Assembly (NCBI RefSeq): GCF_027942865.1
Contig: NC_134509.1
Location: 30,574,197 to 30,638,196 of the forward strand
Origin: Odontesthes bonariensis
Lineage: Eukaryota; Chordata; Actinopteri; Atheriniformes; Atherinopsidae
Reading direction: 5' to 3'
Length of the DNA: 64,000 nt
Below, in pieces: positions 12,801 to 25,335 of this stretch (position 1 is its first letter; each line of letters opens with the position of its first letter). Below the pieces are notes generated by a model that saw only the letters and a program-made list of their open reading frames with translations, was not told the DNA's origin and searched no databases. A program made the translations under genes and the position numbers.

Positions 12801-15800
12801 TACTTTATGTAAAGCACTTTGAATTGTTTTGTACATGAAATGCGCTATACAAATAAACTCGACTTGACATACAGTTGCTCTGATAAGTAAAATTCCACAA
12901 AAAACTAATTTGTGGCATTGAAAAAACATGTTAAATGGTCAATTATTTGACTTTGTCAGGGCAGATGTCCTCATTGAATACTTGCAACCCGATTTGTAAA
13001 TGCAGTTTATAACAGTATACAAACATTTATAAATTGTCATTATAGGAGAACTGACACTACAGTTACTTAACAGGTGTAGAGCATGACTTAATCGTCACTT
13101 CTTCTGTTATTGTAGGCGCTACCACAAAAAAGCTATTTCCATAATGCCATCAAAGTATTGCTATTGCAAGTCCCTTTTGAAAAAAAGATCATCTGTTCAA
13201 ACATTTTAAATTTGTTTAAATTTTCTTTTTCCTTTATCACATCAACACGTGATACATTTAAAAATGATGTGGAGGAAAAAAAACATTCTCAGAGTCTCTT
13301 TTTAAGTTCATAACGCTGTTTTTTTTTGTTTGTTTTTTTACAAACAGGATAAAATCAGACATGACTATCAATACTGAATACTAAATGCAGCAAAGTGTCA
13401 GACAAACTGCGGCTGATTAACTTTCAGAAGGTCGCTAGAACAGTGGAAGCTCACTTCTCTTCCTTCATTTTACATGCAAATACAATCAGACAAGCAAAGC
13501 TGAAGCGAGCAGGACGTCTGTGGCTGTGAATCTAAGTTACTTTGTTCTCAGTTAGTTACACTTACTTTAGGTTATTTCCAAAGGAATTCAAGGTGATTAA
13601 AGGTACACCTTGTAAACTTTTCAATCTACTTAGCTCTGTACATATATCAATGTATATATCATAGAAGTGTATATATTATATATCATAGTAATCTATTTGT
13701 AAATATACTTTATTTATACAGCCCTTTACAGACAATCCTTTCGGTGTACCAAAGTGCTTTACAGCAGGTAATAAATAAAGAGAAGAATAAGTAAAAACAA
13801 ATAAAAACAATAAAAGAACAGTGAAAGCAATAAAATATAACAAAATCGAATAAGATGAAATAAGATAAAAGTGCCATCATACTACTGGGTATTATAAGCA
13901 ATCCTAAATAAGTAGGTTTTTAGCCTAGATTTGAAGAGGCCCAGGTCAGAAATAAGACGCAGCTCAACGGGGAGCTTATTCCAGAGCCTGGGGGCAGCGA
14001 CAGAAAAGGCTCGGTCACCCAAGTGTTTGTATTCTGACCTGGGCACTTCCAGCAAAAATTGATTTGTTGACCTCAGAGCTCTACCAGGATTGCGCACTGT
14101 TAAAAGCTCAGATAAATATGATGGGGCGAGGCCGTTAAGAGCTTTAAAAACTTTCATGAATTTCCCCCATTGGGGGATGAATAAAGTATTTTTCTATTCT
14201 TTCTTTCTTTCTTCTATTCTGTGAGTTGGTTAACTGTGGGGTGAGAGAGGTGTTGGTAATTTGCCATGAACTTAATGCATATACTTATATTTTCAGTTAT
14301 TTGGGTTTTTAAATCAGAAGCAACAGCATACCTTAAATTCCCGTTCTCATTAACTCACATTGACATCTTTGTCAGGTTCATTGTTTATTGAATTAGCTGC
14401 TGTGCACCCATGATGTCATAATGTAATTGTAAATGCTGTAAGAAATGTGTAAAGTCTGACAGTCTGGGGTAGTTAAAGTTGTTATTCTTTTAAGTCGTTT
14501 TGATAATTAGGCATATTTTTAACCCAAAAAATGCATTTCCACAAGGCAACTATTAATAATAATCTTAAGAGCCCATCAATCTCTGAGGAGTCTGACAAAA
14601 GTCACAGCAGCAAAGTATGATTGTTGCTGCTATAAAACATAAACCCCTTTAAATTAATCACAAATGGGATGGAATTTGTTTGTGTTTCATAAAGTCACCT
14701 AGTGTTTCTTAGTGTTTGTGGAGTGCAGACAAGCTCTTACTCTACACTGGATGACACAGACGTCCCCTCCAGCTTTGACTCCTTTCGCTCCATGGCATCA
14801 AGACTCGTTGGTTCCTTGGTTTCACCAGGTTCATCCTCATTGAGAGTGTCACTAAATTCTTCTGAAAACAAACAGAGAAAGAACAGCAAAGCTGACCGAG
14901 AGGGCTAAACAGTGAACAAAGAAAAGCTCAAGAGCAAAAGCAACACTTGTGATTGTAGCATGTGATGAGCTTCCTCAAATTTTAAAGAGGAAGAAACGCA
15001 TTAAGTTGGACTCAAAGTCAACAAGATGCAAGACAGTGTATCAAAATTTCACTCCTGTAACATACTGTAAGGCTTTTCTAAATGCCTTTCAGGTACAAAA
15101 AGTCACTGAGTCACTGAAACAGCAGGCAGTTAATGAGGATCAAAACATATATACATATATAGACACACATCTTAAAAAATTAGGTATAATCGGGTCATTT
15201 AATGAGAGACAATTTACCACTATTCTGTGATTCCTCATTAATCTCTTCATTAAGATATTCCAGGAGACCATCGAAGATTTCCAGGAGATTCTTGATAGAC
15301 TCTTTATCCCCTCTGACAACATTTTCTCCTGCGAACACACAGTCACTATATGAATTGTAATAATTTAAATGATGAAGAAGAAAAAAAAAAAAACAACTTT
15401 GCCGTCACATTTTGTTGATACAAATGAAAGTTTTTTTCCCCAACCTGTAATGTGTGAGAGACTGATCTGAAGATAATCCAATGACAGGGAATCAATCACA
15501 GACTGAACATTATGGACATCATCCTCTTGACTGCATGGTGATGCAATATAATCTAAACATAAAAATGTGAACAACCAAACCTGTGAGCATGACATCAGTT
15601 AAACAGTCAAATATGGACATATGATGAACAAGGCCAAACTTACTGAAGCATGCATTCGCACACACTACCTTAAATACTTTGGGCTTTCATTTAAACCGTT
15701 TCCTTGTACTTGCAAATACAAGAACAAGCTCAGGGACTTCATAATGGCATGTTTGGTCTTTGGAAGCATTTCTGACATACTAGGCACACTCCAAAGATCA

Positions 15801-16950
15801 CATGCTCCACTAAATCCTCACTGTTCATTTTCAGAGTTGATAACAAAATGACTGGAATTAAATTTGCTTGAGATGGCAACAAATCGTGGTTATTTTTACC
15901 CATTATTTGGCAATTTAAGTAAATGATTAGATTTGTCTGCAAGTATGAGGGAGATAAAAAACAAAAACAAAACAGAATTGATTCCATCGGGGCTACTCTT
16001 CAAAAGTTATCATCACTACACATGAGAAAAGAGTGAGTATTTGGCACATCTAACCAAACTGACTTTAAACTCATTTATATTGACATTTAGTAGATCCATT
16101 ACCTGGAACCTTCTCCCCAAAGATGTTTTCATACAAAGCAATGAAAACATCTGCATTACAGTCCGTCAGCTTCCTCAGCCTCAAGTTTATGTGACACTTG
16201 CTGAGTAGATCATTAGCCACATTAACCCAATCTGTAAAGAAAAGGGAACATGTTCAGGAAAGCCTTCAAAGTAATGTTGATAACAGCTGTAATCCTGTCG
16301 GTTATGCAACATTTTCCATATGTGGTGCACAACATAACGTAGACATCGGTGTAGCATGTCTACGTGTATGAGTTTTACTGGTACATAACTTATTTAGACA
16401 ACATTTATAAGATAAGTTCGTGCCTTGTCTTGGGGGATGACTTTGATCAAACAGAAACTGCCCGGCAAACTTCATCTTAAGAGCGGGGAGAGATTTTTCC
16501 CTTACACCAACTGCTAACTAGACTGTCTAAAACTACAGATTATATTGGCATTGGATCTTTTATAGGTTTCATTGAATCAATGTCGAAGTTCACGAATTGG
16601 GGGCGGCTAAACAAAAGCAAACTACTGTACAAACCGACCTGCAACATTGGAGTCACCTCTACGATCGTTTACATCAACTTTGTCAGTTAGGTTAACTTAA
16701 AAAGTAGCTAGCTAACGTTGCTAATCGTTGCTTCCAGGAACACTGTCGAAGCAGGTTAAATGGCGACGTACCATCGTTACAATAAAACCAGCTCTACGAT
16801 ATGAATAGCTGATATCAGGTTCAGTAAAAATGGGGAAGCAAAAGACACTCAGTAGCTAGCGTTAGCTGTAAATTAGCGTTACGTGTCGTTAGCTTTCACT
16901 CGGACAGAGGAGTCGGCTGCCTTACTTCTGTCTCCTTCCTGGGTTCCCAT
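3602..16950 (-). CDS. cep95: Centrosomal protein CEP95 (CCDC45), 21 coding exons
   Basis: Coding exons in gene order: 16926-16950, 16103-16231, 15445-15552, 15218-15328, 14741-14861, 12310-12428, 11764-11993, 11294-11360, 11089-11156, 10177-10370, 9929-10049 (acceptor could be 10058), 8878-8995, 8404-8609, 7966-8055, 7026-7176, 6167-6336, 6010-6084, 5703-5855, 5200-5346, 5030-5101, 3602-3778. Every junction is GT-AG and the phases close, giving 883 residues against about 820 in human CEP95. The start MGTQEGDR leads into the conserved N-terminal CH-like region ([20 protein letters not shown], then [20 protein letters not shown]). The middle is acidic and poorly conserved (EEEDEEEDL). The C-terminal third is a long charged coiled coil with [33 protein letters not shown] and [14 protein letters not shown], ending NTSYLH. 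The family sits at centrosomes and spindle poles. Exon 16 has a stray copy at 57946-58115. Orthology is inferred from remembered conservation. Confidence 0.9.
3841..3874 (+). repeat. A-rich homopolymer tract in cep95 last intron
   Basis: A run of about 30 A residues just left of the TTAA-flanked palindromic element. It may be a poly(A) relic or a simple repeat. Confidence 0.8.
3884..4689. mobile_element. Palindromic (fold-back) DNA element flanked by TTAA
   Basis: The left arm (about 3884-4272) and right arm (about 4318-4689) are near-perfect reverse complements with a spacer of about 45 bases. Ends read AGGGATAATCC on the left and, reverse-complemented, AGGAATAATCC on the right. TTAA sits on both sides (3880-3883 and 4690-4693), the target duplication of Kolobok and piggyBac elements. 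No transposase is encoded; the two similar ORFs of about 95-117 residues are the same arm read in opposite directions. It lies in the last intron of cep95. Family assignment rests only on TTAA and the terminal bases. Confidence 0.75.
9021..9390 (-). mobile_element. tRNA-derived SINE with fish-type tail
   Basis: Read on the minus strand, the right side has a B-box-like word (GGGTTTGAATCCCAG). The left side ends with the widespread fish tail TAAGTCGCTTTGG...GCGTCTGC followed by repeated GTAAT units (ttacattacattacattac on the plus strand). That is the layout of V-SINE/HE1-type elements. The head part is multiplied in tandem (see 9241-9382). It lies in a cep95 intron. Confidence 0.6.
9241..9382. 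repeat. 59-bp tandem repeat inside the SINE head, about 2.4 copies
   Basis: The phrase caaaccctggttcgggtagg recurs at 9245, 9304 and 9363, giving a 59-base unit that also contains agaaataaaagaggtaag. Each unit repeats the B-box-like stretch. Confidence 0.85.
12478..12870 (+). mobile_element. 3' end of a CR1/L2/Rex-type LINE
   Basis: Plus-strand translation near 12525-12610 gives [20 protein letters not shown], matching the C-terminus of fish non-LTR ORF2 proteins (usual form AFS.AA...WN.LP). It is followed by an AT-rich 3' UTR and the common end gtaaagcactttgaatt...ctatacaaataaa. Only the 3' end is present. It lies in cep95 intron 5. Confidence 0.7.
13690..14157 (-). mobile_element. 3' end of a second non-LTR LINE (ORF2 C-terminus)
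   Basis: The minus strand encodes 91 residues from 14157 to 13882: [19 protein letters not shown], then [28 protein letters not shown] and [10 protein letters not shown]. This is the typical C-terminal tail of fish L2/Rex-type reverse transcriptase proteins. The 3' UTR continues to about 13690 with cctttacagacaatcc...tttatacagc. It is 5' truncated and lies in cep95 intron 5. Confidence 0.8.
14159..14218 (+). repeat. Short LINE-like tail with TTCTTTC microsatellite
   Basis: The phrase tttcccccattgggggatga followed by ataaagtatttttctattc and TTTC repeats resembles the ubiquitous tail of fish Rex1-type LINEs. It directly abuts the previous fragment, so it is either a separate insertion or its rearranged continuation. 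Confidence 0.5.
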
Positions 16951-18800
16951 GAAACGACTGTTGACAAAAGGCAGTAGGAGCTTAAAAACCACTGACTAGA
17001 TTCAAAATCGTTTTTTAAAGTCCAGAATCCCGGTTTTGACAGGAATAGTCAGTGTTGGTATTGTGGTTTCTTGTTAACAAGGACAAGGAACTATCAGCCA
17101 ATATTTAAAAGGGAGCTCTCGTTTGATTGGACGTTAGGTCGCTCTTTGTTTCCGGAAATGAATTTAGATTGGTCCGTATCGCCCCCTAGTGGTTATCCAG
17201 TTCAAATTGTGGTAGTGTTGTCGTATTTGTACAATAATTTTACCTTCTGTACAATGTATGATCAATTATTCCAAAAATCCCATAATGTACATTTCAGCCC
17301 CTCGTTATTTATACAAGTTATTTCATAAGCACAACAGGATACGGATCCTGCGCATACAGTGGTCATGCGCATCGTCTCATATGCCTCTTGACAAAAAGTC
17401 ACGTTTCAGCAGATGTTTTCAGGACATTAAAGCTGCCGTCGGCAACTTTTTTTTAGTCATATTAGCTTGAACTGTCATGGGATTCTGAAAGGAGAATATT
17501 AAATAGGATGTTTAGAAAAAATCCCGAATTCTGTAGCTCCCTCTGAAGCCTGTAATCGTGTCTGCAAAAATCGAGCGCTCCCGGCTGTTTTTAACCAATC
17601 ACGTTAGGTTTATTATTGATCTATTATCTGAGCAGAACAGTCACCAACCACGTCTTCCATGCTGAGCGTGAGTCTGCCCCCAGCTTGTGTGCACGCACAC
17701 TAGTGTGAACTCACGTGCACAACCTCGTCCACAGAGGGGGAGGGACCTGAAAGTTGTATCAGTTCGACTTTTCCGACTTTAGACTCGGAATTTTGAAAAC
17801 CCGCCGACGGTAGCTTCAAGTAACATGGTTAAAAGTAAGCTATGAGGTTAAAAAAAAACATGATTTTTAAAGTTGTATATTATATATGTTAAGATATAGC
17901 AATGCAAAAATGTTACATTGAACTATTTTGTATTTAAGTTTTTAGCTGAGAACAGAGCATGTGAGGGGTCCAGTAGGATGCTGCGGCAGAATCCTCAGAC
18001 TCTGCTGGTCACACAAAGCGGAAAGTAATCTGAGTGGAAGTCCAACAGTTTCAGAGGAGATTTTCACTGTCTTTTGGAGGCTAATGGTGTGGAACCAGCA
18101 AGTGATTGAGAATGTGATAATACTGAAATGATATGAGCTCTCAAACTCACTGATTTGCAATGCCCTCCCAATTATTAGGTAATAAAATATTCTTCAGGAT
18201 TAATTCACTTGTGGTGCAAAAACGATTATAGATAGTTCACTGTTCAGTGTAAAAGAATATTTAGAATCTAAAACAATTAAGGATCATAATTAATGTTGTC
18301 TACTATTGATAATATTATATATGATGTATTATTAATAATATATGACACAGCCAAGGACACTGACACAGAGAGTGCTTATCTTTGGGGATTGTTACATCAA
18401 GTCCTAAATAATGAATGAGTGAGGATTTTAGAATATAATATATATATATTATAAATATATATATATATATACTGTATATACAATATATTATAATATAATA
18501 TATTTTTAGAATATAATATAGTCACGTAATAACTTTGGTTTTTCATGTAAGCAGTTTAATCAACAAATAGTGAAATTCAATACAGTCAGACAGTAGCATG
18601 TTAAAATATATGAACTACAATCAAATTTTCAAGTCATAATGCAACTGTTATTGCAGCCAGCAACATGACAACATGACTTTTGGGGGATTAAATTTAAAGT
18701 TCCACAATGTGTGTAAAAAGTGAAGAGGTCTGAATACTTTCAGCTTATCTTATCACATTAGTAGAAAGTGGTTAACATGTTCACACAAACCTTATATTCG
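16951..18800. other. cep95 upstream region and intergenic DNA
   Basis: The 5' flank of cep95 starts here; first-exon UTR and promoter are expected within a few hundred bases but no TATA box stands out. No coding exon is recognisable. 18290-18520 is a TA-rich low-complexity stretch with runs of alternating TA. Confidence 0.6.
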
Positions 18801-18805
18801 AATAC

Positions 18806-21800
18806 CTAGAAATCAGCAGTCTTTTCACAAATCCAGAAATTTGCTTTGTTACAGGGTGCATCATTCCAGACTTCTTCATTACTAAAATATTTTAACTCTC
18901 CACAGTCTTCATCTTCTCCTTCATAATTATTGGGCTCACCGGAGGCCCAATAGCTGAAAAAAAGGAATATAAAAAACATAATGAATGTGAATTTTATGGC
19001 GAAAAGGCAATTATCGTCAAACAGCAGCTATAAAAATTCAGGCTATGGTCAATGCCTAAATTACTTAAACATATAAGATACTAACACTGATTAATAGAAG
19101 TGTGACTGATAAACAATGTGTTAACCTAAAGGTCAGTGGGGTCCCATCCACCCATTTCCATTTCCCTTCCACTTCTTGGTCAGTCAGTCCAATCCAGATC
19201 ACCTGGCTGAAGAGTTCTATGAATTTCTTAATGGAAAACATAGAAACAAATTACATTTTTCCACAGATCACTTGTTTAAGATACATTTTTTTCACTGTCT
19301 ATATTGGTCCCTCACACACACACCTGTTCTTCTTTGCTGTTGATAACTACGAGGTCTGCCCCTCGCTGCAGGCAGTCATATCTACTGTCTTGCCAGGTTT
19401 TTTTCTCCCTCAAAGAAAAGCGATAGAGGCTATTGCTGAAAGGAACCCATCCCTGGCGTGAATAGTCAGCTGTTAAGAGGCAGTAAGAAAAGCATTAATG
19501 ACTGATTAAGCAAGAGCATAGCGCCACACTGTGGACCTCTACCTCATTTCAAGACCCTGTGTTTAGCATTTGTGAGGCATATGTCTAATTGTGTTATTTA
19601 AAAATCAACCAATGAATATTTAACAGTGTTAGACACATTCTTTGAAAAGAAAGAAATCCATATAACTTTGTAAACGCATTTTTTTTTACATTATCTACTG
19701 CATGTCTTGCAGCACTTGTGTACAGAATGTGGTTATACTGTAAGTTCTGTGTAGAACTATAACTAAGAAAGCAATTTCATACATGTCATGGTTTGCATTG
19801 TCCTCTCAAATCTTCTCTGAATGTTTGATTTCCGTGTCTTGTTTTCTTTTCCTTTAATTTGCTCATTGATAGGATACCCATATCTCATTTAGGGGCTTTT
19901 TGAGTGTTGAATGTAAAGGTCAAACTGAGCAGTTAGAATAATACAACGAAATAGTATGAAATAGGCTTTATAAACGTCTAATAGCCAATCTATTCATGGC
20001 CACGTTGTCTGAAAAAGAGATGGCCATGCACAATTTTTCAATAAAGGTACTCGGTAGCTGATGGAAAAATTGCCCATCATAACAATACTAAAAAATATAA
20101 ATGTATTTAACATGTCTCTGTCACATCCGACTGATACCACTTCCACTTAAAAGACAATCAATACCAAACCAGGGCTAATTATTGGCTCAATCCAGCCAAG
20201 TACTCGTCCATAAAGGTGTAAAGCAAATCCAGGCAAGATTAAGTGATCAGGGACAAAACAGAACGTTACGTTGGTGCTTTTATTTCTGCACTTACTAAAA
20301 CTCGCCAGCTTCCTCTTCAACTCGTCTCTTTCCATTGTCAAGTTTTTCAAGTTAGCTTCAGTGTCTCCACATGGTTCTGGCAGCACAGAAAGATGTACAC
20401 AGAACATTTAATTAATGTCAAACACTGAAGAAAAAAAAAACAACACAAAAACAGAGATTATCTGAGGTCGCCATACTGAGGGGACATGTTGACGTAAAAC
20501 AGGGAAGAGGCTGAGCTCATCAGGGAACTAAACAGCAAAGAAAGTCTCAGAGGCTATTGCTGAAAAGAACCCATCCTTGGCGTGAATAGTCAGCTGTTTA
20601 AGAGGCAGTAACAAAAGTGCGAGTGTTTAATTAAGCCAGAACATAGTGCCACACTTCTTCGGTTAGTCAGACAAATCTTCACCAAATCTGCTTGTTGCAA
20701 AACCTCTTCTGTCTAAGCATTTCAGGATTTGTCCCTAGACACATTAGAATGAAAAAACATTTTTTGAATGATTGCCCAAACCAGGACTTTACCCTCCTTG
20801 GTTAATAAAAAGCAAACAGCTCAACTTTCCAGAATATAATGCTTTGTAGATAATAACACCAGCTGCCTCTCTCTGTTAACAGAAATGTAAGTTTGCCTGC
20901 TTGGATTTGTTAGGAGACAGAAGAAAAGTCACATAAAAACATTTACAAAATCCTCTTGCTATAATTTCCTCTAAATATATTGATATAAAATAAAGAAACT
21001 TATATTGTTTGAAACTTGTAGAACACATGAATCATAGGTAGACAGAAGGATTCAGAGAAATGCCTTAATGAGAAGCAAGCTATCTTACATTTCCAAGCTT
21101 AAAATCAAAACTTGTTGCTCTTGTTTAAACACTGTGGACCTCTAATATTGTAACACCTCATTTCAAGACCCTGTGTTTAGCATTTGTGAGGCATATGTCT
21201 AATTGTGTTATTTAAAAATGAACCATTGACAATTTAACTGTGTTGGCACTCTCTTAGAAAAGAAAGAAATCCATATAACTTCATAAATGTATTTTTTTTT
21301 ACATTATCTACTGCATGTCTTGCAGCACTTGTGTACAGAATGTGGTTATACTGTAAGTTCTGTGGAGAACTATAACTAAGAAAGCAATTTCATACATGTC
21401 ATGGTTTGCATTGTCCTCTCAAATCTTCTCTGAATGTTTGATTTCCGTGTCTTGTTTTCTTTTCCTTTAATTTGCTCATTGATAGGATACCCACATCTTA
21501 TTTAGGGGCTTTTTGAGTGTTGAATGTAAAAGTCAAACTGAGCAGTTAGAATAATACAACAAATTGGTATGAAATAGGCTTTATAAACGTCTAATAGCCA
21601 ATCTATTCATGGCCACAATTTCTGAAAAAGAGATGGCCATGCATCATTTTTCAATAAAGGTACTCGGTAGCTGATGGAAAAATTGCCCATCATAACAATA
21701 CTAAAAAATATAAATGTATTTAACATGTCTCTGTCACATCCGACTGATACCACTTCCACTTAAAAGACAATCAATACCAAACCAGGGCTAATTATTGGCT

Positions 21801-23733
21801 CAGTCCAGCCAAGTACTCGTCCATAAAGGTGTAAAGCAAACCTAGGCAAGATTAAGTGATCAGGGACAAAACAGAACGTTACGTTGGTGCTTTTATTTCT
21901 GCACTTACTAAGACTCGCCAGCTTCCTCTTCAACTCGTCTCTTTCCATTGTCAAGTTTTTCAAGTTAGCTTCAGTGTCTCCACATGGTTCTGGCAGCACA
22001 GAAAGATGTACACAGAACATTTAATTAATGTCAAACACTGAAGAAAAAGAAAACAACACAAAAACAGAGGTTATCTGAGGTCGCCATACTGAGGGGACAT
22101 GTTGACGTAAAACAGGGAAGAGGCTGAGCTCATCAGGGAACTAAACAGCAAAGAAAGTCTCAGAGTGATTTTTCTAAGGTTATAAGGATAAGTCTTGAGT
22201 TGGACATAGATCACAGTTCTAACATTTTGTTGTAATTGTTAATGTTGTGGTAACTATTGAGGGAATAAAGCCTGTATTCCCGTAGCTTAGGCAGAAGAGC
22301 AGTCGCTGAAAAAAACTTATTGGAAACCATACTGTTCCTAACTACCTTTACCCTTTATGTAAAAAGGTGGATATCAAGAACACTCACACATTCAGTTTTT
22401 TTCCTTTTACTTTAATTCAAGGTGTGGATAATAGTTTATGAAAGAAAAGTTTGCTTGATCAGTTAAAAGCATTTTTGTGATACATTACCTTTCAGAGTGT
22501 GTTCCTAGTGGAGGCCATATTACTCTTCTGTTTTTAAAGGAAACCGGCCTCCACAGCACTTCTTTTATAGGACGTCAGTATGTGCGTTCTCAACTTTGAT
22601 TGAATAAGGAATGTGTTTAAATTAAGATGCAATACAAATGCAGAGAAAGGTAGAAATGGGTAGGTTTTAATGTTGTTAATGTATGAGCTGAGAAAAAGGA
22701 GTTGGAAACATATCAATGCAATGTATTTACCAATGTCAATATATATGTGAAATATGTGTATATATATATATACATCTGTGGGTGTGTACTGCCAAACAAT
22801 AGCTTTGGCCTGTTTGGAGGTGTCTCACTGTTTTGTCATTTTGGAAGCTGCTGATCTTCTTTGAGGTTAAAAAATAAATGTCAATGATGATCATGTCTAG
22901 CCTCATTGCTTCCAGCCTCTTTTGTTACGTTTGCCTCTTGGTGAAGAATTCAGAGCATTTGCTCAAAGAAACCCTCCCAACAAGTTTTATGACAGTCAGC
23001 GTAAGTTTGATACTGTGTGAGATAATAAAGAAGATTTAACTCACTGAGATAAAGACGGAGGGAGATGTTGAGACCAGCTTGAAGGACACACAGGATTCCA
23101 ACACTCACAGCAACCAGTATGAACACTTTTACGCCTGTACATAACATTTAACATCATGTTTGTGTTAGATGGAACAAGACAATATCATACTCTTTCTATT
23201 TCACTTCCTTTACTTATTTTCATATAGAAGAAGGCTGTAAGTAAAAATAGAGGTACAGGCTTCCTTCTGGGCTGTGTTGTGAGCAAACTTATTCTTCATA
23301 ACAATTGAAGGGTCTTTTTTGGATAAAACCCTTCATGTCAGTGTAAATATATCTCTCTAAGACTCTCAGTTTACTTTAAATGCAACCTGCTTTACTGAAT
23401 TCCTTTTATATGATCGGAAACATCCAGAAAATGTTTCCAAAAATTCTTAAATAAATGGTATCATTCTGCTGTGACAGACGTTTTTACCCCTTTTTTTTTA
23501 AGGCTAACTACCTGTAACTAGTTGTGAAATCATAACCAATCACATCTATTTTAGTTTCATATGTATACTTTTTAAAGAGATAGATTCTGAGACATGTTGC
23601 AAAGCAGACAAAGTAAAATAGCCCATATTAAAACGGAACACAAATAAAAATCAAACTTACCAGAATGCCTTTTTTGAATGTTCAATGTTCCAGTGTCTTC
23701 AGTGAAGTTGCAGACATATGTTTCCTCCGACAT
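18806..23733 (-). CDS. C-type lectin receptor 1 (CD209/ASGR-like, type II membrane protein)
   Basis: Seven coding exons in gene order: 23661-23733 (tail, [10 protein letters not shown]), 23045-23134 ([17 protein letters not shown]), 21909-21989 and 20296-20376 (two near-identical 27-residue stalk exons with [15 protein letters not shown]), 19324-19469, 19126-19226 and 18806-18953 (CTLD). Junctions are GT-AG and phases close to 239 residues. The CTLD keeps GWVPF, the [12 protein letters not shown] end of its first exon, [27 protein letters not shown] and the cysteines in YDC, EDC, APC and WICEK. EPN plus WND are the residues that bind calcium and mannose-type sugars in this fold, so sugar binding is inferred. 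There is no signal peptide; the TM segment is the anchor, with the lectin head outside the cell. No canonical ITIM is seen in the short tail. Which mammalian gene it corresponds to cannot be said. Confidence 0.85.
19427..20549. repeat. Tandem duplication unit 1 in lectin gene 1
   Basis: This stretch contains stalk exon 20296-20376 and its flanking intron. It matches 20547-22168 nearly base for base, apart from an insertion of about 470 bases in the second unit. Shared phrases include gtgtttagcatttgtgaggc (19560 and 21175) and ctcggtagctgatgg (20050 and 21662). The units meet at tctcagaggc around 20547. Confidence 0.85.
20547..22168. repeat. Tandem duplication unit 2 in lectin gene 1
   Basis: The second copy starts with a truncated copy of the first CTLD exon (20547-20600: acceptor kept, coding part cut after about 50 bases). 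It then holds an insert at about 20659-21130 and stalk exon 21909-21989. The single-copy sequence tctcagagtgat resumes at about 22168. The duplication added one in-frame 81-bp stalk exon. Confidence 0.85.
20659..21130. mobile_element. Insertion of about 470 bp in duplication unit 2
   Basis: Unit 1 reads ...gccacactgtggacc without a break. Unit 2 reads gccacact, then about 470 extra bases, then aacactgtggacc. The repeated acact at both edges could be a short target duplication. I do not recognise the inserted sequence. Confidence 0.55.
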
Positions 23734-24263
23734 GTTTGGACACAGGCTTGATGAGGCAATGGAAAGACACAAATCAGTCTGCTTCCACTCTCTAATAATT
23801 TCAGGAAGCTGTTGAGCTACATCTATTTTCATTCTTTCTCTCTCTCTCTGAAAATAATAAACTTCCCCTTTTGATGTTGAAATGCTTACATGTATGTTTT
23901 CTTACACAGCAAATGCCAAAGTGTTAAAATCCCAGAGTTTTGATGACGGGAGTAGAATATTTAACACTTTGGTGTCAATGGGCACAAAGTACACTTTGCA
24001 GGTTGCACCATAATCTCTCTCTGGTGTTCTTTCTATGCATAGTGTTGGTGTAGAGTTTTTGTAGTGTTTATTTTACAATGATAGACTCCCTGAGAGTCTA
24101 TTTCTTGATTGAGTCTTTCCCGGCTGCACCAAGAGTTAGGTTTCGATTTCATCATCAACGCTCCACGCCCTCTCATTGGTTGAATCCAGTCGCATCATTG
24201 AGGAGTGCAGCCACGACGCTAACCGACGTCTTCAACAGCCCCGCAGGACTGCAGGTAGGCTAA

Positions 24264-24908
24264 AGGCTGATTCATACTCGGCGCAAACGCGCAACTGTTC
24301 TGGCTCGAGAACCATTAATGACGTCATCGAAAGCGCCAGCCCCTTCACAGTTCCTTCAGCTCAGTTTGCGCCGAGAATGCGTCACATTTGCAGTTCTCTC
24401 CAGACCAGCGAGCATCACTGTTGAGGAAACAAGCTGAAAAGCATACGAAGAAAGCATACACAATGCCACCTGTGGTGTCACGTCAGCAGAGGCTGGCACA
24501 TCTGATGCGGAATGAATTTACTCTGGGTGTAGAACTGTATATGTATCTCAGAGCTAAGCGGCTGCGGCAAAAACAGAAGAGAAGGTGGAATGTTTGTCCT
24601 TTGCAACAAGACAAACTTTGTCAAACGTTGTCCCAGTGTAACTTCATAGACGTGTCATACAGATGTTTGTAGAGGCGCATCCTCTCGGTCACCGCGGTCT
24701 CTGCAGTGTTCATTTTTTCTTTTTCTTGGTCAGCTGTTTCCGGTTGAGCGCGCGCGAAGTCAGAAAAAAAGTTGTGTGCGCGACCTTGCGCCGCGCGAGG
24801 ATTTTCTAGCTTGCGACGGGGGGCGTGGCGGAATTTTGGGACACGTGACCGTTTGCGCCATTTGCGACCAGCTAGTATGAGCGAGGTTGCGCCGAGTATG
24901 AATCAGCC
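24264..24908 (+). mobile_element. Deleted PIF/Harbinger-type element
   Basis: Inverted ends GGCTGATTCATACTCGGCGC (24265) and its complement (ending 24908) are perfect over 20 bases and flanked by TAA (24261-24263, 24909-24911), the PIF/Harbinger target. The inside encodes a scrap (LYMYLRAKRLRQ, then RRWNVCPLQQDK) that resembles the RRWWVHPLN-type start of Harbinger transposases. The rest is missing. It sits between the left end and the genes of the larger candidate element. Confidence 0.7.
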
Positions 24909-25335
24909 TAAAGAAACTGAAGTGAATAAATAATGCATGGAATATTTTTTTCACGTTTCAATGCATGGAATATATTTTTCACGTTTCAATCCGTAAATAT
25001 CTAAAAACCTTAACGGTAATACATTAAGGGGGCAAACACGGTTTCAATGTGGTTTAGCTAACTTGCTATATCGGTTTTAACGGCACTGCAAATGTTTAAT
25101 TTATCAGAATTGATATTGTGTTTGTAATGTTAATCACGGTTAAGCAGGTTATTTGACAAAGAAAAACACAGAATTCGTTTGTTAGCTATCTTAAAATAAG
25201 CTAGTCTCTCCCGGTGGCTAGCTTTACCGAAGCTACTTAAAAGCTCCCGACTCCCGCCTGAAGTTACGTTGCTAGTGGGTAACTGCGCACTAATTGTATG
25301 TTTGTGTTATGTGCAGTTGTGGGAGGTCTACAGCA

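Noticed and set aside
20547-20600. Second CTLD exon as sign of a second full lectin gene
   Set aside because: Only about 50 coding bases with the acceptor are present and the donor side is missing; it is a by-product of the tandem duplication.
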